NCBI RefSeq assembly: GCF_014851395.1
Contig: NW_024044681.1
Span: forward strand, 21,530,992 to 21,594,991
Source: Micropterus salmoides
Taxonomy: Eukaryota > Chordata > Actinopteri > Centrarchiformes > Centrarchidae
Direction: 5' to 3'
DNA length: 64,000 bases
Below are positions 13,301-25,400 of this stretch, in pieces (within the stretch, counting starts at the first letter, position 1; each line of letters begins with the position of its first letter). The notes below the pieces were generated by a model that saw nothing but the letters and a program-made list of their open reading frames with translations, was not told the origin of the DNA and did no database searches. Made by a program: the position numbers and the translations under genes.

Positions 13301-16300
13301 AGAGGCTCGCACAGTCTGATTCTGAGGAGTTAGACTCCATGATGCTAAGCATTCCAGGAGCCGGGCCGACGTCATCAGTCTGCGCCCAGCTATGATGAAC
13401 TATTGGAGGTGGTGACAAGTTGAATATTGATTGGCCACAGGCGGTGAATTCTTTCCTGATTTGCACAATGAGTTGTGTAAATCATGGAATAAACCCTTCT
13501 CTGCACGGCTGACTACTTCCCCTCTGCTGGATTACAATGTGACAGAGATTAAGCATTGCGGCTACGGAGCGATGCCTCGGGTTGAGGAGGCATTAGCGAG
13601 CTACCTTTCTCCTGAGGGGCTGGTTCCCTTGGCGGATTTCGCAGAAGCGTGGCGGAGCCTTGCGAACATTTCCCCGTGGGTCCTGCGTGGATGGCTACAG
13701 GCTACAGTTCTGGGTCCGCCCCCCCAGATTCAACGGGGTGGTCTGGACTGCAGTGCACTCGGAGCAGAGCCAGGTGTTGGGACAAGAAGTTCGCTCTCTG
13801 CTGGAAAAGGGGGCCATAGAACTTATTTCCCCGCCAGTCAGGGTGTCCAGGTACTATAGCCGGGACTTCATTGTTCCCAAAAAGGACGGAGGGTTGCATC
13901 CGATTTTAGATCTGCGGTCCCTGAACCAATCTCTGAGGAGATTCAGGTTCAATATGCTCGCCACCCCCGCCATCGTCAGTCACATCCAATCCAAGGATTG
14001 GTTTGTCACAAAAGACCTGCGAGACGCATATTTCCACATCTCCATCCGTCCCTCTCACAGGAAGTTCCTGAGGTTCGCCTTCGGGGGTGCGGCGTACCAG
14101 TATCGGGTTCTTCCGTTTGGCCTAGCACTCTCCCCTCGCACGTTCACCAAATGCATGGATGCAGCTCTTGCCCCAATGAGGCTCCAGGGCATCCGCATAC
14201 TGAACTACATCGACGACTGGCTCATTCTGGCTCAGTCTCGAGAGTTAGCGGTTCAGCATCGAGATGTCGTCCTTGCCCACCTTCAGCATTTGGGGCTACG
14301 GCTCAACGCGAAGAAGAGCGTGTTGACGCCCGCCCAACGGACTACGTTCCTAGGGGTGGTGTGGGACTCAACGACGATGCGGGCCCGCCTGTCTCCTGCA
14401 CGCGTCGAGTCCATTTTGACCACAGTGACCAGAGTGAAGCTAGGCCGCACCATCACAGTGAAACACTTTCAGAGGGTGTTGGGTCTCATGGCAGCAGAAT
14501 CCAGCATAATACCTTCTGGCCTGCTGCACATGAGAGCCCTGCAGTGGTGGTTAAAATCCAAGGGATTCTCCCGGAGGGGAAATCCGTTCCGTCTGATACG
14601 GGTTACGAGCAGGTGCCTTCGTTCCCTGTCAGTATGGAGGAAACCTTGGTTCCTGTCCCAGGGTCCCGTGTTGGGAGCGTCATGTCGCCAGACAATTGTT
14701 TTGACGCCTCACTCACGGGGTGGGGCGCGGTCATGGACGGCCGCTTTGCAAGAGGCTCCTGGCAGGAGCATCATTTCTCTTGGCACATAAATTGCCTGGA
14801 AATGTTGGCAGTATTCAGAGCTCTGAGGAGTTTTCTGCCCGCTCTCCGCGGTCGCCACTTCCTTGTCAGAACCGACAATACGGCAGTGGTGGCCTATTTG
14901 AATTACCAGGGGGGTCTGCGCTCGCGCCTGTTATGCAAACTGCCGCATCAGATCCTCCTGTGGTCCCAGCAGAGACTGCTGTCTCTCAGAAAGATGTATA
15001 TCCCTGGGACCCAGAATCAGGGAGCAGACCTGCTGTCGAGACAGGGGCTGAGGCCCGGGGAATGGAAACTCCACCCCGAGGTGGTGGAGTTATTGTGCGA
15101 AAGGTACGGCCCTATAGACGTGGACTTGTTTGCGTCTCAAGAGACTATGCACTGTCCACTGTGGTTCTCCCTCTCGCCCCCAGCCCCGCTAGGGCTGGAT
15201 GCCATAGTGCAGACGTGGCCGAGGCAGCGTCTGTATGCTTTCCCCCCAGTTACTCTGCTCCCAGGGGTTCTGGAGCGGGTCCATCAGGACGGTGTCAGCT
15301 CCATTACTCTCTAAAATACAGTAAATACACAGTTTTACAGGACTTCACATTATGCATCACTGTGTATGTTCCCTGACTGATTATTGAACAGACATCTTAC
15401 CTGGACTTATTGATAACTGAGTTCTTTCACACGTTCACAGTTTCTCTCAAATGGTACAGTGTACAACTGCTTCGTCCTTATTTTATGTTTCTCCAGAACT
15501 CTGGCAATTGTCGTTGCACTGACCAAATTCACATTTCCAAAAGTGAAATTGCCTGCCTTCTAAGATTTTCTACTTATTTCAATCTGGTCACTGCAGAAAT
15601 GCAGTACATTTACCATCAATCTGTTTTGAATGTGTTTTTAACAGTTTTGGACACAGTGTGTTAGCATTTGAAAAATGTGCTGCAGATATAGTGTTTTGCA
15701 GGTGGTGAAGTAGTAATGAGAAAAGAGTTCATGAATTTTGAAGAAAGGGGTCATTGCATTTTGTGTGAAAGCAATGAAAAATTATTCACAGTTTGGTCCG
15801 CAATTATTCACAGTTTGGTCCACATACACTTCTGTTGCGCTGACTGTGTGAAGAGTTTTGACAATGTGACGTGTATGGTTTTGACCAACGCAGGTTAGCA
15901 ATTGAAAAAAAAACTATAAATAACCTTTATGTAATGTGGATCGCTTACGATGCCCAATGCACTTATGTAACATGGTCAGTACCAGTCCCAAAACGGATTT
16001 GGCTTACTAAATGTTTGGTATTCACAAACATTCGCTGGCTTCAGCTTCTCAGATGTGAGGCTTATCGTAAGTGGAATCACTTTGGGCTTTAGTAAATTGT
16101 GATAGGCATTTTTTAAATGAAAGTTATCTTGTTGTGTCCCACAGGGCCACTCCTGTTAATTTTTTAAGCATAAGCCTCTATAATTCAAATTTGTGAATGC
16201 TATTTTATAGTGTTTGTGTGTGTGCAGCTTTGCAGGAGTATCCAGAGAGTTGTGACTGCATACAGACAGACGTCGAGTGTGTGGAGGTCAACCTGCTGGA

Positions 16301-16349
16301 TGTTCCTCTGCTCTCTCCAAATGTTACCTGGCTGTAAGTGTCCTCTGAC

Positions 16350-16443
<94 letters not shown>

Positions 16444-19400
16444 TCAGGTTGTTGTTTCTATTCTGGAAGACGTAGTTAGCAGCAGAGGAATTGATCATCA
16501 AAACATTTAATCCTGCCTAATAAAGGATTTTAACACGATGAATTAATGTTTTTTACTCACAAGATTTCTGATAAATGGGTTTCTCACTGAACAGAGAAAT
16601 TACCTGAATAAAGCACCAAAATCCATTTATTGTGGTTTCATTTGACTGTTCTGAAATTATTAGAAATCACTGAAATGTTTGAATTGTTTTTCTTTGTCCT
16701 TTGTTGGATTTTGCTCTCAACTATTTTTGCTTGCTAGCCCATCATAGCACTTTCTACTGTCCTGCTGCTTTTTGACCTTTCTTTGGTATATTATTTGTGT
16801 GGGTTCCTTTGGTTAGGAAAGAACGTCAGAGACTGTGCTATTGTTTGTCAGTGCTGCTCAGTGTCTCGGCAGCTATGTGGGTTGGGGCCTCATCAGGGTT
16901 AACAAGACTCCAGGAAGTCTCTACACCCAGAGAGAAATACCAGCATGTTAACTCATTTGTGCTCACCTGTGCTTTTCCTGCCATGACAACACAAAATGTC
17001 TGCTTTTCCCCCTGCGTCCAGTCGTTATGCTATGCTAAGCTAATCAACACCTGAAAGTGACAATTCCTTTAAACTTTCAAATGCTCATTATCCTGATTTG
17101 GATCATAATTAACATAATAACCATAATTTTAGAACTAGTCACAATTTGGTTTCATTATTGGGCAGCAGTTTCTGGTGTTTCTCTTTTCTTCTGGGTTGAA
17201 CCATTGATTGAAAACAGATTAGAATAGTGAATAAAAATATCACATTTCCACTTTATCTGTACCCACCTGTAGAGTCATGGCGATGTATGGATGAATCATT
17301 TTACTTCTGTTTATGACAATGCCATACACTGAAGTCTCCCTACATGCATTCCGTCTCAGCTTCTCTGCATATAATAACCCATTCTTGTCAGGAACGCTGG
17401 GTGCGCAGAGCAGGTGAGAACCCAAATGCATGACACAGACAGCAGAGGTCTAGTTCCAGAGTATTTAATCCAGAGGTAGACAGAAAGGCAGGAATAAAAA
17501 CTCACGGGTACAGGGAACTGGTACATCCAAAAACAGAATGTGTAATGTAGCAACTTGCAGAACTTGGACTGAGCAGACATGCGACAGGGAGTTAACAGAA
17601 ACACCAAACATTTATACACAGGGGCTAATGAGGTGACAGGTATCAGGGTTAACGAGGCAGAGAGACAGAATGGGAAAACAGAGAGACTGGCTGACAGGCA
17701 GATTACTGGAGGTGAACAGACATAACACAAGTACTGAACACCAAACATGTCAAAGTAAGTAGTAACAGATCAGAATAATGAAAATAACAAACTAATCCAG
17801 ATCACAACTAAACTAACATCAACAAGGAACACAGACTGAAGCTAAGACTTGAAAAGAACTCAGAGCAGTGCCCATGTGCAAAACACAGAAGTACACAGAC
17901 CAGGAGTAAACACTTAAGACATGAACTAAGCCACAGGACTAAGAACTAAAGACACAAACTAGGAACTAAGATACGAGACAAGACAGATATGAAGTAACTT
18001 ACAGATGTGGGTGAATGCAATAATAAAGGCTACACAGAGACAGACAAAGAGAACCCAAGCATGATGGTAGAGAACAAGACATGAAGGACAGGATAGAACT
18101 AAACACTTTGGTTAGCTAGCTCACAACGATGTTTATTGGTTTAATGCTCTGACTTAAGGAGGCGTGACGGCGTGACAGTTTTTTAAGGAAGGATGACAGT
18201 GCGCCTGCGCAAGCTTGGAGAATGACGTATGACTTATGGAATTACTATAGTCATACGTCACAACCCCGTTTTAACAACTAAGCAATTTTTGCAACTTTGA
18301 GCACAAAATTAAGCTATTTGGCAAAAAATATTTGGCAAACTATGTGGGTAATCAACACTGTAAGGAAAATATGAAATATCATAGAAATGTCAAAATACAC
18401 TGGAGGGGGGCTTTAAGGCCTGATTGCTTAATTGAATCTACTCCTTTTCAATTTGGTCTCTCAGTAAGAAGCCTCACACTATTGACTGCTCTGTTGCCTG
18501 AGAACCAGTAAAGATTCTGAATGTCAGCTCTCTCAAACAAGCTGTTTATTTTCAACAATTTGTTAATTGTGGGTTCATTAATTTCCTCAAGTTGGCTGAA
18601 ACCCATTTATAAAGGGCAAGAGCACAAAGAAATTTAGGAGCATAGTGAAAAATGTAAAGTAACAGAGATTATTAAACAAATTATTACATACATATTTATA
18701 CTGTGTGTGTGTGTGTGTGTCAAGTGGAAGACCCTAGTATCTGGACACTCAGAATGGCCCTTAAAATATTGTCAAGACCTTTTAAAACATGGACACAGCT
18801 TTTTTAAAAACTCATCACCGAGATGAGTGATGAGGACAGATACAGGATACACCAGTAGCACCCACACAACCCACACCCACACTAAATGTAAACAAGACTA
18901 CTGAAGAGGGAAAGATTATGGTAGCTTGTAGTCTTCACTAGCACACTGTGCTCGTAAAAAAAATTTCCGGTTCACACGTATCTATTTTTAGGGACATAAG
19001 CAAGGGAAAGACTTACACTGAAGAGCCATGTTCATTATGCCTCATTTAAAGAAGCCGCCCTGTTTGTCCTGAATGACTATAGACTGGTGCGGTGGAGTGT
19101 TCATCCATAAAATGACCTGTAGCCTGTTCTTTCCTGTCCTCTGAATCTTTAATCTTCACCTTCAGTTAACGGCCGCCTGTTCTCTCTGTGCTGATGTATA
19201 ACCCTGTACTCCCAGAACTCACTAACAAACTCCTAACACTTTGTTTGGTCATCTAGAGACGATAACAGCAAATTTGTAACTGATAGTGACTAAGATTATC
19301 AGGAGCCAGGATGTTTGACTTCACGGAGGCCTTTAGTTTTACACTTTTTGCCAGATGTTATGGATAAAATTCTCATCACAATCTTAACCTTTGTAAGATA

Positions 19401-22400
19401 TTTTAGTTTTTTGGCATTGAGATTTCGGCATACTTTCCATTTACATATTCTCATTAAAATGCCAGTTTCCTCATTTTCTAAGTTGTTAGGGAATAGTTTT
19501 CAGTTCTCAGTCAATGTGAAGTACTTTCTAAAGTCAGTCAATCATTTTTTTAAATCTCAGATCTATCCAAAGTTTTTCCAAATCATGTTTGCTTTTGTCT
19601 GTGTCACAGGCATTGATGTTACATCCCTTAAGCTTCCTAAATAAAACCTAAGTAATCTGAGTAAGTAATCTTAATGTCCGATTTTAACAAAATGGAAAAC
19701 AGAGAAAATTGATTGGCCTCTAAACAGTTCCTCTTTTTTATATATCCTTTAATGGCTGTGAATAATGGCTATTGCATCATTTGCCTGAACTCAGTCTGAC
19801 CTTCAGCAACACAGTCCGTTTGAAGATCCTACTTTGTGGAAACACATCACAAGCACGTACCTCTCCTGCCTGTTACTTTATGGTTCCTCATTACAGTTTT
19901 TTACAATTGCTAAAACACTAAACCCCATTCTCTGAACCAAATGCTCAATGGCCTAAATCCATGTATCGAATCGATCACTCTTTTTGCAAATCTCATCCAC
20001 TCTTTTTGCAAAACGCTAAATACATTCTCACTAACTAAAACACATTTTGCACTGTGATGCATGTTTTGCAAAATGTTAAATACAGGTGCTGGTCATATAA
20101 TTAGAATATCATCAAAAAGTTGATTTATTTCAGTAAAAGTGAAACTTGTATAATGTATACATTCATTCCACACTGACTGATATATTTCAAGTGTTCATTC
20201 CTTTTGTTTTTGATGATTATAACTGACAACTAATGAAAACCCCAAATTCAGTATCTCAGAAAATTAGAATATTACTTAAGACCAATACAAAAAAAGGATT
20301 TTTAGAAATGTTGGCCAACTGAAAAGTATGAACATGATAAGTATTAGCAGGTACAGCACTCAATACTTAGTTGGGGCTCCTTTTGCCTGAATTACTGCAG
20401 CAATGCGGTGTGGCATGGAGTCGATCAGTCTGTGGCACTGCTCAGGTGTTATGAGTGATATCATTATGATGATAGTGGCCTTCAGCTCTTCTGCATTGGG
20501 TCTGGCATATCGCATCTTCCTCTTCACAATACCCCATAGATTTTCTGTAGGGTTAAGGTCAGGCGAGTTTGCTGGCCAATTAAGAACCGGGATACCATGG
20601 TCCTTAAACCAGGTACTGGTAGCTTTGGCACTGTGTGCAGGTGCCAAGTCCTGTTGGAAAATGAAATCTGCATCTCCATAAAGTTGGTCAGCAGCAGGAA
20701 GCATGAACTGCTCTAAAACTTCCTGGTAGATGGCTGCATTGACCTTGGACTTCAGAAAACACAGTGGACCAACACCAGCAGATGACATGGCACCCCAAAC
20801 CATCACTGACTGTGGAAACTTTACACTGGACTCTGGGACCTTGATTTCCAAAGGAAATGCAAAATTTACTTTCATCAGAGAACATAACTTTGGACCACTC
20901 AGCAGCAGTCCAGTCCTTTTTGTCTTTAGTCCAGGCGAGACACTTCTGACACTGTGTCTTGTTCAAGAGTGGCTTGACACAAGGAATGCGACAGCTGAAA
21001 CCCATGTCTTGCATATGTCTGTGCGTGGTGGTTCTTGAAGCACTGACTCCAGCTGCAGTCCACTCTGTGAATCTCCCCCACATTTTTGAATGGGTTTTGT
21101 TTCACAATCCTCTCCAGGGTGCAGTTATCCCTATTGCTTGTACACTTTTTTCTACCACATCTTTTCCTTCCCTTCGCCTCTCTATTAATGTGCTTGGACA
21201 CAGAGCTCTGTGAACAGCCAGCCTCTTTAGCAATGACCTTTTGTGTCTTGCCCTCCTTGTGCAAGGTGTCAATGGTCGTCTTTTGGACAGCTGTCAAGTC
21301 AGCAGTCTTCCCCATGATTGTGTAGCCTACAGAACTACACTGAGAGACCATTTAAAAGCCTTTGCAGGTGTTTTGAGTTAATTAGCTGATTAGAGTGTGG
21401 CACCAGGTGTTCAATATTGAACCTTTTCACAATATTCTAATTTTCTGAGATACTGATTTTGGGGTTTTCATTAGTTGTCAGTTATAATCATCAAAATTAA
21501 AAGGAATGAACACTTGAAATATATCAGTCTGTGTGGAATGAATCTATACATTATACAAGTTTCACTTGAATGGAATCACTGAAATAAATCAACTTTTTGA
21601 TGATATTCTAATTATATGACCATGCAACACAGCTGTCATCTTTTACACACAACAACTCATAATTTTGCACTCTTTCTTGTTTCTAATGATGTGATCAAAC
21701 CGACATGTGGTCAAGTCCCTGGCCAACGTAGTGGCATCCATTGACCATGCTATAAGTAAGGGACAGGTTGTCTACCGTCATTCAACCTTGGGGCCATATA
21801 ACACTGAACATTGTCTTATTTTTCTGGGTGGTCTTTGGGATTATGTGTTTGAGTGTGAGCAACAGGATCATGAGCCAGCAGTGCATCCTGTCTATGGGAC
21901 AATGTCAGTTTTCACTGTGGTGTCCCGCTTAGCAAGTGGATCAACATCAACCAGCAACCAGTGATTCATAAATGTTCTATATCTTCAACCACACAGCCCT
22001 TACTTCAATCCAACAGAAGAATTTTTCTCTGCCTGATGATGGAAGGTCTATGACCGAAACACATTTACTACGGAAAATCTCTTACAGGCAATGGAATTCC
22101 CTGCAATGGAATTGCCTGTAAGAGATTGGTGAACAATTCCTGCTGTGCTAATTAATGTGTTTTACAAACTGTCAGATGTCTGAACTGCACACACTTGAAA
22201 AAATTAACAAAATAAAATAACAGGACTTGGACCTAGATATGGAGATAAAAAGAAGAACTGAGGAAATTGGAAATCCAGCAACAACAAAGAGAGGTGATCA
22301 TTGCAAAGCACACTGTAGCATGACTGTAGCACGATGTATTAATCATTGTTTTCTCTCTCCGAAGCTCACAGCAGACGAGTGATCCCAGGGAGAAAAAAAA

Positions 22401-25400
22401 GGTCAAAAAACATTGTGGTGTCCCCTCCCTGTTGTTTCATGAATAAACAGTGCACAATATAGTCTCCTTACTGAAGTGGGACTGTAATTTGGGAGTTTTA
22501 TTCAATCATGAAACCTAATCAAAATTATTTAGGCCTATATATATATCTTAGATATATCTCCTATATAGTGTGTGTGCCATAAATTTCTTGAGTGACATAT
22601 AACGTCCGGTGCTCATTTTTAAGGCACGATATGACATTATAATTATGACTATGAGTTTCAGTTAAGAGCAGAGATATTTTTAGCTTCTCACACATTCAGT
22701 CGGTCCACTATTGGCTGCCACACTTTCTTATTACTGTGCCTGAGTTACCTTTTATTTTATTTATCATTTTTCTTTGCATGTGTTTTCATTCCACGTAAAC
22801 CTACTCGCTGATGCTCGTTGTGTGCAAAGTATGGAGCAGGCTAGCTGCACAGAATAAATTGCCATGTTGGAAAATCCCGGCTTAATCCGCTATCTTGGTT
22901 TTGTGAAACAGCCCTCTGATCTGTTCCATGTTTAGTGCTGTCCTGTTTCCTGGTTGGTGCCGTCTCTGTTCCCTGCCCTGTTCTGTTTAGCAGTTGGTAC
23001 ATGTTTTCTTGTTTTGTGGTTGTGTTCCTTGTCTTGTGTTTCCTCTGTTTAGCCTTGTTTATTCCATTGTTCATTTGCATGTTCTGTTTAGCTCACTTAG
23101 TACCTGTTCTGTCTTGTATCTTAGGTTTAGCCCTGCATTTTAGTTCTGTGTCTTAGTTAATAACTTTGTATTTACTTCAGGTTCTTTGTTTGCATTATTT
23201 TGGCTTTGTCTGCTCTGTGGTCTGTTTAATCCTAGTTTCAGTCTGTTTTACCTGTTGGTTGTAGTTAATTTGTATTATTTGTGTTCGGTCTGCTTGTGTC
23301 TGGATTAATTTGTCATTTTATAGTATTTTGATCTGTTCCGTCTTATTTTGATATGGTCTGTGTTTAGTAACCTGTGTTCTGTCTGTTACTCCAGTAATCC
23401 CTCTGCCTGCTTGTGTGTCTGTGTGCTTGATTGTCTGATCTGTCACCTGTGTTGCTCCCGCCCTGCTCGTTAGTCCCTGTATATATGTTTACCAGTTTCT
23501 TTAGTTTGTGTCCAGTCATTGTTGTGAGATGTGTGTTCTGCCTGCTTTAGAGTTATCTGTCGTTTTTGGATTTTGCCAGTCTCCACTAACTGTAAGCTTT
23601 GTTCTTTTTTGTTGGATTAAATTCCCTTAAGTGTACCTTTGCTCTCCAGTGTCTTGCATTTGGGCTCTCTTGCTTTTGCACGCAACCTAATTCCTGACAG
23701 TAACAGACAAAAGAATATACAGATCAGTAAATATGGTATGTGTCTGAAGGACTGGAAGTAGTGTTACATACCAACATCCGCAAAGTCACGCCGCAGATTC
23801 TTGACTCTATCAGAGTTTCTCTCAAATGGCACCTTGTACAGTTGTTTCACTGTCACTTGATGCCTTTGGAGGATGCGTTGTATGGTTGAGAGGCCTACAG
23901 CATTGATGTTGTTAATATGGTTTCATTATTCAAGATATTATCTCTTATTTCTCACATCCTACTTGCATTGTTGGCCAATACCAAATTTCTAGTTGCTGTT
24001 TCTTGTACATCTGTAAACATGCATCCTCGTCCTCCATGATTTCTTTGCCTTTTCACTCTGTAGACAATTCAAAAACAGTGTGTGTGCAGTATACGTACTG
24101 TAAAACATGTAAAAAATGTTGTAGTACAGCAACCTCAATTATGCAATGCAGTGCACAAATGGATGGCTCAGACCTACAAATGTTTTGCAATACTATGCAG
24201 TAATACATATTTTATAGTACAATGTTGATGTAATGCTGAAATAGTGATTAGATTGTAGCATACCTGTTCTCATTTCTGAAGGTTCGAATTATGGACGCCA
24301 CTGTAAAGCGACTCAAGTTGGGCTGGACTCAGTCCAGCTTCTCTCATGGTCAACCCGTGGTTGATCACATGATCAATTAGTGTGTCCCTGATCTCATCAG
24401 AGACTGCTCTCCTTCCTTCTCTTCTTTGGTCTCGTCCTGTTCCAACTCATCTTCTTCCTCTTCCTCTAATTCTTCCTCCTTCAACTTATCCACTGCCTCT
24501 CCCTCATACTCCCGTTGCTCTCTATCTAATGTTGGCATAGTAGAGTTAAAACTGAGATTTTGTGTGTAAGTAAGGGGCCGGCGACGCGAAGGAATTCGCG
24601 TGAGTTGAATATTTTCAACTCAAGCGAAGAAGTCGCATGACGCTGAGTCGCGATAGCCTATCAGTGTTGAGATTGTCCGAACGTCACCGAGGCTTCAGAC
24701 TGTTGTGTGGAGAGGGCCAGGCAGAGCGGGGGATTGAAAATCCGCAGACCGGCTGAAAGCTACTAAACTTGGGGGAGAGGAGCAGGGAGCAGCGCTGCAA
24801 CCATTGGACAAATAAACAATCGTAGTCGGTCGGATTCTGCTCTGACAACTACGCTGTTTACTCGCGGGAGGAGCTCGGAGTTAATTGCTTTTATTAAATT
24901 AGCTTTTTACTTTAGTTTTTGGGATATTAATGTTGATTTATCTTCACTGGAGCTTCTCAGCATCTAGCTTCCGTGCACATCCGGTTCCAGTGTTGTTGTT
25001 AGCGTCGTTAGCTCTGTCTGACTACGACTTCATATTTATATAAAAACCAGACAAAACTGGACATTACTTGGAGAAAAGAAAGCAAGGAGGTTGAACTACC
25101 TGGTGAGTTAGGAAAACATGTGTCTGTAACTTTATTCCAGCTATCATTGTACTTTACTGTGACCAAGTTACCATAGCATAGCCCTGATCGATCCAAACAC
25201 CATTCAGAAAACAAACATTTTAGAAGATGTTGTCCTGCTGTCTTGCTGGCAGACCTGACAAAGCATGAATTCATATGTTTAACAAATCTGCATCATGTTG
25301 TAGTTATTTCGGCATCAGTTTATCCGTTTATTGCTATTTAATCACAGCAAAATGTTTACTTTGGGTTCATACAGTTGTAGTAATGGCAAGTTGTGTTTAT

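Larger units (their letters stand above)
12662..15305 (+). mobile_element. DIRS-type retrotransposon, 3'-truncated
   Basis: A GC-rich block whose composition differs sharply from the AT-rich intron around it. It begins near gtgacgacactatgggaacg, has a TATATAA box at about 12778, then gag, reverse transcriptase and RNase H regions typical of DIRS elements of fish. It stops just after the RNase H region at ggtgtcagct. The methyltransferase-like domain, the tyrosine recombinase and the 3' repeats are missing, so it cannot move by itself. It splits the transposase relic of copy C. Confidence 0.85.
19894..22200 (+). mobile_element. TIR element, copy D, with nested Tc1
   Basis: The left terminus CAGTTTTTTACAATTGCTAA follows TA (19892-19893). 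A Tc1-like element (20083-21624) is inserted 190 bp inside. Beyond it a plus-strand relic of the family transposase runs to about 22160. The right terminus was not recognised, so the end is approximate. Confidence 0.6.

Noticed and set aside
12948..13466. 172-codon minus-strand frame
   Set aside because: It is the antisense of the GC-rich DIRS gag region, where long open frames arise by composition.
16205..16501. Frames with His-Thr or Leu-Ser repeats
   Set aside because: Translated (CT)n(GT)n microsatellite plus exon 4 in wrong frames.
22841..23156. Overlapping frames of 70-80 codons on both strands
   Set aside because: They fall in low-complexity dispersed repeat text without domains.
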